Shown here: in pieces, positions 13,621-19,314 of the stretch
How positions within the stretch are numbered: the first letter of the stretch is position 1
Layout: every line of letters begins with the position of its first letter
Virus record (IMG/VR): IMGVR_UViG_3300046543_000293
Coordinates: 1-34,427 of that record
Strand: one strand, 5' to 3'
Length of the DNA stretch: 34,427 nucleotides
DNA from: a virus
Program-made: the position numbers and the translations under genes
Notes under the pieces: generated by a model
Seen by the model: the letters and a program-made list of their open reading frames with translations, nothing else
The model's database searches: none
Told to the model about the DNA's origin: nothing

Positions 13621-14132
13621 TGGCCGGGAACAAGAAGCCGAACCGCAAGCCGCGCAAGGTGATCGAGCCGAAGAATCACGTCATGTATTTGTATGACGCC
13701 GATGCGCCGATGAAGGGCGAAGAACGGCTGGAAGTGCTGACGTCGGTTCACATGGCCGCCCTCGCCCTTTCCCGCGGCGAAGGAACCAAGAACGAATGGG
13801 ACGTAATTGTTATCGCGATGAACGTGGCGATCGTCCTGTGCGAGACGGCGGGCAATCGTGAGATCGGCCTGCGCGCGCTCTACGACACGCAGAACGCCAT
13901 GATCGACCTGTGCGAGCGCTTCCAAGCGCGCGGCAAGTTCATTCTGACCGGCGACGAACTCACAGCGATGAATGGCGGGATTCACGTATTCGAAGCGCTG
14001 GTTGCCACCGTGAGCCGTCGCCAGTACACGCGGGCATGCGCCGAATACACGAAGCGCCTCGACGCGGGAAAGGCGGTGCAGATCAGGGCCGGCAGGCAGA
14101 CAGAACGGTTCGCGCTGCGGAAGGCGGCCTAG
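13620..14132 (+). CDS. Phage hypothetical protein, helical (170 aa)
   Basis: 170 residues. A basic N-terminus (NKKPNRKPRKVIEPKNH) precedes a long helical region with ERLEVLTSVHMAALALSRGE and a regular pattern to the end. I recall similar proteins in Burkholderia and Ralstonia phages, all uncharacterised. Last gene before the partition operon. No catalytic motif seen. Confidence 0.6.
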   Translation: MAGNKKPNRKPRKVIEPKNHVMYLYDADAPMKGEERLEVLTSVHMAALALSRGEGTKNEWDVIVIAMNVAIVLCETAGNREIGLRALYDTQNAMIDLCERFQARGKFILTGDELTAMNGGIHVFEALVATVSRRQYTRACAEYTKRLDAGKAVQIRAGRQTERFALRKAA

Positions 14133-14145
14133 GCGCGCGTCACAG

Positions 14146-14247
14146 CGTATGGGCGTCCGTATGTACGCCCATACGTATATATAAGTATCTGTTGACCTTG
14201 CTGTTTGTGCAGTCTTGTTTTAGTCTATGCGCACAAATACAAACAAG
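14146..14247 (+). promoter_or_regulatory. Control region / candidate centromere before parA
   Basis: The gap holds a perfect 10-bp inverted repeat, CGTATGGGCG (14146-14155) and CGCCCATACG (14166-14175), and a second, CTTGTTT (14214-14220) with AAACAAG (14241-14247). A possible promoter, TTGCTG (14198-14203), 17 bp, TAGTCT (14221-14226), overlaps the second repeat, so its binder could autoregulate the operon. Between lies AT-rich DNA. Type Ib partition sites often lie just here. Confidence 0.5.
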
Positions 14248-14256
14248 GGAGTCGAC

Positions 14257-14907
14257 ATGCTCATAGCCGTCGCCACAGAGAAGGGTGGAGTTGGAAAGAC
14301 CACTATCGCCACAAACCTAGCCGCGTTGCGCGCAACCCATAGGAGAACGGTAAAGCTAATCGACACCGACCGGCAGGAGAGCGCCTATACATGGGGCATG
14401 CTGCGCGTCGAGAGCGAGATTGCGCCTGTTATCCGCCTGTCAAAACTGACGGGAAACATCTTTAGCGAACTAACCGCCGAGCGCGAATCCATCGACACGG
14501 TAATCGTCGACGCAGGCGGCAGGGACAGCCCAGAACTCAGAAGTGCCATTGCGGCGTGCGACGTGCTCGTGATGCCGATTAAGCCAGGGCAATTCGATAC
14601 ATGGTCGCTCGGAAAGATGGCGCAGCTCGTGCAGGCGGCGAGAAGCACAGGCAGAACCTTTCGCGCCGTTGCCGTACTCAATGGGATTTCAGCCAATCCG
14701 CAAAGCAAAGAGGCGTCGGAAATGCGCGCCGTCCTGCGTGAAATGTCTGACTATTTCTCAACGTTTGACGGCGCCATTGTCGACCGGGTTGCGTTCCGCA
14801 ATGCCGCAAGGGAAGGGCGGGGCGTCACCGAATTGGATCGGGGCATGTTCGACCAGAAGGCCGCCGACGAACTCTCACAGCTTTACGCGGAGGTGTTCCG
14901 TGACTGA
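14257..14907 (+). CDS. parA: ParA-family partition ATPase (type Ib-like)
   Basis: 216 residues from ATG 14257, behind AAGGGAG. The deviant Walker A is complete (KGGVGKTT, 9-16), with Asp36 and Asp38 in LIDTDRQ and Walker B VIVDAGG (82-88). There is no N-terminal DNA-binding domain, as in type Ib ParA. Such ATPases position low-copy plasmids by ATP-driven nucleoid binding. Codon use (aga, cta, ata, agg) is less GC-biased than in flanking genes, suggesting separate ancestry. The gene overlaps its RHH partner. Its presence points to plasmid-style maintenance of the prophage. Confidence 0.85.
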   Translation: MLIAVATEKGGVGKTTIATNLAALRATHRRTVKLIDTDRQESAYTWGMLRVESEIAPVIRLSKLTGNIFSELTAERESIDTVIVDAGGRDSPELRSAIAACDVLVMPIKPGQFDTWSLGKMAQLVQAARSTGRTFRAVAVLNGISANPQSKEASEMRAVLREMSDYFSTFDGAIVDRVAFRNAAREGRGVTELDRGMFDQKAADELSQLYAEVFRD

Positions 14908-15190
14908 ACGCGCACCACTCAGGCCGCCCGTTGTGAACTTCATCGAATCCGCGCCTGGCGGAGTGCCGCCAAAGGCTGACGAGTCAGCCGGCGAGCCGCC
15001 AGGCACCGCTGCGCGCCCCGCATTCCGAGAGCGCGAGGCAACCCGAAACATGAGTTTGAATGTTCCAAAGAGCCTGTACGAAGACCTGAGAGCCTATATG
15101 AAGCTGACCGACACGCCGATGACTGAAGTTTTGGTTGAGGGCGCGAAAAAGGAGTTGGCTCGTCTGAAGAAGCAATATGGGATTGAATGA
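14900..15190 (+). CDS. Ribbon-helix-helix partition partner (ParB-like)
   Basis: 96 residues from a GTG at 14900 overlapping the parA stop by 8 bases. The first 45 residues are Pro/Gly/Ala-rich and probably flexible; small type Ib partners use such a tail to stimulate ParA. Residues about 50-90 form a ribbon-helix-helix (RNMSLNVPKSLYEDLRAYMK, then TEVLVEGAKKEL). I infer that it binds repeats near the operon and serves as the centromere-binding and autorepressor protein. The stop overlaps the next start. Confidence 0.7.
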   Translation: MTERAPLRPPVVNFIESAPGGVPPKADESAGEPPGTAARPAFREREATRNMSLNVPKSLYEDLRAYMKLTDTPMTEVLVEGAKKELARLKKQYGIE

Positions 15191-15738
15191 TGGCCGATCA
15201 GCCGGAATTGTGGGAGGAATTGAAGGTCGAGAATCACTGGTTCCACGTCGTGCGCGCCATGATCCAGCGCGACAAGATCGCCGAAATGGGTGTGAATGCG
15301 TGGGCGGTGTACTGCGTTCTCAAAAGCTACGCCGCGCTCGATACCGGGAAATCCTATCCGGGGCGCGACGCGATTGCACAGCATGTTGGCGTTTCACTGG
15401 ATACCGTCGACCGGGCTCTCTCAAAACTCGACGAAATGGGGATCGTTGCGCGCAAGCGACTCGGGCGCAGCAATTCGTATGAACTGACGGAGCAAATACC
15501 GATGACGGCTGCCAATGGCGAGATAGCGATGCACGGCGAAGCGAAGTACGTGCCGATGCAGTTTCAACAGGTTCTAGACCAGCTGAAGGCGTTCGCGGCG
15601 AGCGGGAGTATGCAGGGAGGTCTAGAGGTCAAGATCGTCTTAAACGCCAATTTCCTGACCGGCTCGCATGCGACCGTGAACAACTACAATGCGCCGGCCG
15701 TCGTCGGGGTCGAAGTTATCCCCAAGAAGCCGGACTGA
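15187..15738 (+). CDS. HTH protein resembling plasmid replication initiators
   Basis: 183 residues. Residues about 10-100 are a winged helix-turn-helix of the HTH_36 type (YPGRDAIAQHVGVSLDTVDR, then a wing with RKRLGRSNSYEL). This fold occurs in plasmid and phage replication proteins and some regulators. The C-terminal part is Gln- and Asn-rich without a known domain. It follows the partition genes and directly precedes repeats, DnaA boxes and AT-rich DNA, so I infer that it binds this origin-like site. A purely regulatory role is the alternative. Confidence 0.55.
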   Translation: MMADQPELWEELKVENHWFHVVRAMIQRDKIAEMGVNAWAVYCVLKSYAALDTGKSYPGRDAIAQHVGVSLDTVDRALSKLDEMGIVARKRLGRSNSYELTEQIPMTAANGEIAMHGEAKYVPMQFQQVLDQLKAFAASGSMQGGLEVKIVLNANFLTGSHATVNNYNAPAVVGVEVIPKKPD

Positions 15739-15944
15739 GTTATCCCATCTAAAGACTTTAGGATATATAGAATCTATATAGTGCCGCACCCCAGCGGCGT
15801 ATTCGCCTCGATAAGCCGCACGCCAGCGGCGCATCGGAAAACGAAAGGCCGCACGCCAGCGGCTAATGGAATCTTGTCCACAGCCAGTTATCCACAGAAA
15901 CGGTGCGTAACCCTGTGCGCAATTTCCGAGTGATAAAGTCTATT
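15739..15944. other. Candidate plasmid-type replication origin
   Basis: The 206-bp gap contains an AT-rich stretch (15739-15782) with a small palindrome (ATATAGAATCTATAT, 15765-15779), three direct repeats, and two DnaA-box-like sites: TTGTCCACA (15874-15882, one mismatch) and TTATCCACA (15888-15896, exact consensus). Iterons, DnaA boxes and an AT-rich unwinding region next to a Rep-like gene are the standard parts of an iteron plasmid origin. Function is inferred. Confidence 0.55.
15783..15863 (+). repeat. Three iteron-like direct repeats, 32-33 bp apart
   Basis: GCCGCACCCCAGCGGC at 15783-15798, and GCCGCACGCCAGCGGC at 15815-15830 and 15848-15863. Start-to-start distances of 32 and 33 bp are about three helical turns, so the copies face one side of the DNA. 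Each has inner symmetry (GCCGC and GCGGC), so hairpin or dimer binding is possible. They may bind the Rep-like or the RHH protein. Confidence 0.75.
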
Positions 15945-16121
15945 ATGTCAAATCCTGCAAAGATCTTCGTTCGATTGGCGGGCGTTATATCAGTCCTAGC
16001 CATAATCGCGCTGCTGGCGGGGAGCGAGCTCGGGCGAGGAACTTGGCCGATTAGCATTGCTGGCCTGCTCTTGTGGGCGTCGAGCGAATGGGATTGGCGA
16101 AAGAGAGAAAAGAAGAAATGA
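15945..16121 (+). CDS. Small two-span membrane protein coupled to an acyltransferase
   Basis: 58 residues, starting MSNPAKIF. Two hydrophobic spans (about 8-26 and 34-46) are followed by a very basic end (WRKREKKK). The stop overlaps the acyltransferase start (ATGA), so the two are made together. It may help place or partner the acyltransferase in the inner membrane, in the way small membrane proteins accompany phage seroconversion enzymes. No family recognised. Confidence 0.55.
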   Translation: MSNPAKIFVRLAGVISVLAIIALLAGSELGRGTWPISIAGLLLWASSEWDWRKREKKK

Positions 16122-17215
16122 ACAATCGAAATTTCGGGCTCGACGTCGTTCGAATGCTCGCCATCCTGCCGGTTCTCGCTGTCCATTACACAGCGTTCGC
16201 AATCAAGGATGCGCCGCAGCTCGTCTATGTGGCGGGTGATCTCGGCGTCGAAATCTTCTTTGCCCTGAGCGGCTTCCTGATCGGCGGCATCATCCTGCGC
16301 GACTTCGAGCGCGGTTTCTCCTGGCGCGTGGCGCTGAACTTCTACGTGCGCCGCTGGATGCGCACCCTGCCGCTCTACTATGTGTTTTTTGTAGCGTCGG
16401 CATTCGTGACGATCTACGGGCTGACGCTCGACAAGGTATGGTCTGCGGAATGCCTCGCTTACCTGCTATTCCTGCAAAACCTCGCATGGCCAATGCTCGC
16501 GCAGTGGTATCACGAAAGCTGGTCGCTGGCCGTCGAGGAATGGTTCTATCTGATCTTTCCCGCGTTCTTCGCCGTGCTCGTCGGCCTGCGCGCCCGCACG
16601 CGCATTCTCGTGATTGCGTTGACGCTGATCGTCGTGCCGCTCGTGCTGCGCATCTGGACGTTTGATGCGAGCCTGTCATTCGATGACCATGTGCGCCGCA
16701 TCGTCGTGCTGCGACTCGACGCAATCGCTTTTGGCATCCTCGCAATATGGGCGGTGACGACATTCCCGAGCGGGGTGCGTTACTGGAAAAACGTCATTGG
16801 CCTGGCGGGCGCGGCCGGCGTCGTGCTGACGATCGCAATTCTGATGGGTCGCGTCGACGTCGGCGTTTTCTTCCTCCGCACATTCTCCTTCACGCTGGCA
16901 TCCGCATCATTTGCCGCGGTCGTCGTGTGGGCGTACTTCCATTCATGGGAGCACCTTGAGGCGGGAGGCGAATCCGACATAATCCGCTGGTTCAGCACGC
17001 GGTCCTATGCGCTCTATCTGTGTCACGGGAGCGTGGTGCGCACGATGCTGCATCACGGCTGGTTCGCAAAGGCGCCGCTCGTCTCGTTCCTGATCTTCTC
17101 GTCGGCGACGCTTCTAATCGCGGAGGCGGCGCACCGCCTGGTCGAGCGACCGGCAATGAGTCGCCGGCCGCGCGAACTGCATACGACGGTCAGCGGACGC
17201 GTCGCGCTTGAATAA
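16118..17215 (+). CDS. Acyltransferase 3 family protein (OafA-like), likely lysogenic conversion
   Basis: 365 residues, an inner-membrane protein with about ten hydrophobic spans. Family marks are His23 in span 1 (LAVHYTAF), SGFLIGG (51-57), the Arg motif FYVRRWMRTLPLYY (75-88) and SWSLAVEEWFYLIFP. Members move acyl, usually acetyl, groups onto exported carbohydrates such as O-antigen. In temperate phages such genes change the lipopolysaccharide of the lysogen and so block related phages. Here it lies on the plus strand against the late genes and its end overlaps the next gene by 26 bp. The target sugar is unknown. Confidence 0.85.
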   Translation: MNNRNFGLDVVRMLAILPVLAVHYTAFAIKDAPQLVYVAGDLGVEIFFALSGFLIGGIILRDFERGFSWRVALNFYVRRWMRTLPLYYVFFVASAFVTIYGLTLDKVWSAECLAYLLFLQNLAWPMLAQWYHESWSLAVEEWFYLIFPAFFAVLVGLRARTRILVIALTLIVVPLVLRIWTFDASLSFDDHVRRIVVLRLDAIAFGILAIWAVTTFPSGVRYWKNVIGLAGAAGVVLTIAILMGRVDVGVFFLRTFSFTLASASFAAVVVWAYFHSWEHLEAGGESDIIRWFSTRSYALYLCHGSVVRTMLHHGWFAKAPLVSFLIFSSATLLIAEAAHRLVERPAMSRRPRELHTTVSGRVALE

Positions 17216-18053
17216 AGCCGGTCGCGTTGAGCGTGCTGGTGCTGAAAATCGCGAGCCCCACCATATAGACAGTCGTCGTGCTCGACACGCTGACACGGCG
17301 AACCGGCGCCGGGACGCCGATCACTGCGCCATTTGTCGGCCACGATGCGGTTTGCTGGTTGTACGTGCCGATTGCAGGCAGTGTCGCAGATGTCAAACTC
17401 GTGCCGGCGACGACCGCCGTTACAGCCGTCGTGTTCGCCGCGGTGTACCCCACAAACCCCGTCACATCCCAGTCGCCGGCCGTCAGACTGATACTCGTGA
17501 GGTTGGCGTTCGTGTTCGACGTCATGTTGACCGCAGAGAACGATGCGGTCACATACTCGCCAACGCTGCCTGCCGCGGCATTGCCGCCTGAAATGGTGCC
17601 TATGATATTTGGCGCAGTGAGAGTCGGGGTGAGCGCAAATACACTGGCGCCCGATCCGGTTTCATCAGAGAGCACGCTGGCGAGTTGTGCCGAAGTGGTC
17701 GCCGCGAACTGCGCAAGCGTTCCCGTTGTCGACGCAGAATTAGCGTAACAAGTGAACCCCGACCCGCTCGTGTACTGAAGCGCGCTAGACGACGTGCTGC
17801 ATGAAGGCATCGAGAACGCAGTCGGCGCGCTGCTGGAGCCGGTTGCGTTAGCGAGCACCGTATTTGACGCGATCGACGACAGACCGGAGATCGGCACGGA
17901 CGCCCATGCCGGAGCCGTGCTTGATCCGGTCGAAACGATCGTCTGTCCCGACGTCGAGCCGGCCGGGTTCAGAAGCTGGATCGGGTTGAGCGTCGCGGCG
18001 TGAGAGAGTGCAGCAAAGACAGCCAGCGCAAGGCCGGCAAACAGTCGCTTCAT
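17190..18053 (-). CDS. Secreted protein with phage-fibre-like C-terminus
   Basis: 287 residues from ATG 18053, behind ACAAGGCAAAACC. Residues 1-20 are a signal peptide (KRL then GLALAVFAALSHA, cleavage after SHA). The mature part is rich in Ser, Thr, Ala and Gly. Its second half has segments I know from phage tail fibres, namely LTAPNIIGTISGGNAAAG and SISLTAGDWDVTG, and it ends in a beta-type IQARRVR. Fibre-type proteins normally lack signal peptides, so export to the periplasm or surface is unusual. It is the last gene downstream of lysis. Role unknown. Confidence 0.65.
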   Translation of the reverse strand: MKRLFAGLALAVFAALSHAATLNPIQLLNPAGSTSGQTIVSTGSSTAPAWASVPISGLSSIASNTVLANATGSSSAPTAFSMPSCSTSSSALQYTSGSGFTCYANSASTTGTLAQFAATTSAQLASVLSDETGSGASVFALTPTLTAPNIIGTISGGNAAAGSVGEYVTASFSAVNMTSNTNANLTSISLTAGDWDVTGFVGYTAANTTAVTAVVAGTSLTSATLPAIGTYNQQTASWPTNGAVIGVPAPVRRVSVSSTTTVYMVGLAIFSTSTLNATGFIQARRVR

Positions 18054-18081
18054 GGTTTTGCCTTGTGGGGTGATATGAGGT

Positions 18082-18624
18082 TTAGCCGCGGTTGTCGCTC
18101 GATACGCGCGGGTCAGACTGCATCTTTCCGCGGAAGAACGACGCCACGCCGAGCACCGCGCCAATCGTCAGCGTTAGATCGGTCGACAGTGAAACGGGCT
18201 GAACGTGAAACAGGGGAAGGACGAAAAGCGAAATGATGTAGAAGCCAAACGTGAAGCCGATGAACGGCCGCCATGTGTATGACGGCCAGTGATCCGCCTT
18301 GGCCTCGGCCTGCATCGTCGTGTTGACGTCGCTGATAGCCTCAGAGCCCGCCTTAATGCTCGCCTGCTCGGTTGCCGCAGTGATCTGCGCCATCTGGACC
18401 TTGAAGTCGTTGTCGGCCTTCTGAAGCGCCACAATAGTGTCAGGCGGTAGTCCAGATTGAATCGCCTGCGCTACCTGGTCGGAAGTGCCGTCAGGATGGC
18501 CGATAACAGCCGAACTCACCGCGCGCAATGCCGCGCCTGCCACCATGCCGGCCGGGCCGCCGACGACAGACAGCGCCGTTGCCAGTGTCGGCGCGACGCC
18601 ACCGAGAATTGATTTCCAATCCAT
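18082..18624 (-). CDS. Holin, 3-span type (GTA-holin family)
   Basis: 180 residues. It has an N-terminal Gly/Ala-rich hydrophobic stretch (about 10-40), a long charged middle, and two strong spans (about 118-140 and 148-165) around WRPFIGFTFGFYIISLFVLPLF. This order matches the three-span holin family first named from gene transfer agents. It follows the endolysin by one base and would release or regulate it at lysis. The single-span protein at 19065 may act with it. Confidence 0.75.
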   Translation of the reverse strand: MDWKSILGGVAPTLATALSVVGGPAGMVAGAALRAVSSAVIGHPDGTSDQVAQAIQSGLPPDTIVALQKADNDFKVQMAQITAATEQASIKAGSEAISDVNTTMQAEAKADHWPSYTWRPFIGFTFGFYIISLFVLPLFHVQPVSLSTDLTLTIGAVLGVASFFRGKMQSDPRVSSDNRG

Positions 18625-18625
18625 G

Positions 18626-19072
18626 TCAGACCCCTTTGCGCATCATGTCGGCGAGACGTTGTGCCCTGCCCTTTACTTGACTGGCCCATGCGCTCGCCAA
18701 CATGCCGTCGGCGGCGTCGCCGTACTTGCCCTGACGCATGGCAACGAGCGTGTTGCGAAAGCCGAGCAGCTTTGTGATTCCGAGGTTGAACGCCATGTTT
18801 GCGATCACACGCTGGCGCACGTCGTTCAAATCCGTCCACCAGGGAAGGTTGCGGTCGAGATCGTGAAATACGTCCTCAAGGTCGTCGTCAAGTAGCGAAT
18901 TGACTTGGACGTCATTGAGGGGATACTTCCATCCGGCCGGCAGCGGCTTCGCTTGCAGGTTGTGGCCGACGCCCGTTGTGTCGATGCCCTTCGTATCCTT
19001 GTAGACGACATACCGAACGCCTTCATCGCGGCGCAGCTCGGCGATCAGGGTTTGGCGGTTCTGGTTATTCAT
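18626..19072 (-). CDS. Endolysin, T4-lysozyme type (GH24)
   Basis: 148 residues. The catalytic triad spacing is that of T4 lysozyme: Glu17, Asp26 and Thr32 (E-x8-D-x5-T) in RDEGVRYVVYKDTKGIDTTG, then GVGHN. The enzyme cuts the N-acetylmuramic acid to N-acetylglucosamine bond of peptidoglycan. There is no signal peptide or anchor, so release needs a holin. It overlaps the small membrane protein upstream and abuts the 3-span holin downstream. Confidence 0.9.
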   Translation of the reverse strand: MNNQNRQTLIAELRRDEGVRYVVYKDTKGIDTTGVGHNLQAKPLPAGWKYPLNDVQVNSLLDDDLEDVFHDLDRNLPWWTDLNDVRQRVIANMAFNLGITKLLGFRNTLVAMRQGKYGDAADGMLASAWASQVKGRAQRLADMMRKGV

Positions 19073-19253
19073 GAGCGGGCTTTCCCTTCTTCAGCCGCTT
19101 GACGGCCGAATACAGTTGGACGGCGGTGTAAGCGATCGACAGGATGAGCAGCATTCGCGGAAAATTGACGTCGCCCCAAGCGAGCGCGGTTACGATCCAT
19201 GACGGCGTTGTTTTTACGACTGAGCCGATTACGGCTGATGCTTCATTCGGCAT
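19065..19253 (-). CDS. Small membrane protein of the lysis cassette (holin or antiholin)
   Basis: 62 residues with one main hydrophobic span (about 30-50, FPRMLLILSIAYTAVQLYSAV) and a basic end (KRLKKGKPAHE). A GGGGAAA ribosome-binding site precedes the ATG. It is the first gene of the lysis cassette and overlaps the endolysin. Size, basic tail and place fit a class of small holins or holin regulators. No Rz-like spanin pair was found nearby. Confidence 0.65.
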   Translation of the reverse strand: MPNEASAVIGSVVKTTPSWIVTALAWGDVNFPRMLLILSIAYTAVQLYSAVKRLKKGKPAHE

Positions 19254-19270
19254 CTATTTCCCCGAAATGG

Positions 19271-19296
19271 AATAAGCCGCCCGGAGGCGGCTTATT
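19271..19296 (-). terminator. Strong hairpin after the tailspike gene
   Basis: A perfect 11-bp stem, AATAAGCCGCC (19271-19281) and GGCGGCTTATT (19286-19296), with a 4-nt loop. The stem ends in A/T on both sides, so it may end transcription in either direction. It separates the tailspike from the lysis genes. Confidence 0.7.
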
Positions 19297-19314
19297 AATT
19301 GGCTGAAGGAATGA

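Noticed and set aside
14133-14256. ATG at 14227 as the parA start
   Set aside because: It would add ten residues before the conserved MLIAVATEKGG start and lies in the inverted repeat; ATG 14257 has AAGGGAG before it.
15340-15416. GATACCG matches inside the Rep-like gene
   Set aside because: Only the left half of the operator is present, at codons where the protein motif explains the bases; taken as chance.
15783-15863. The three GCCGC-GCGGC repeats as terminators
   Set aside because: They have stem symmetry, but no consistent U-run follows on either strand; regular 32-33 bp spacing and DnaA boxes fit iterons better.
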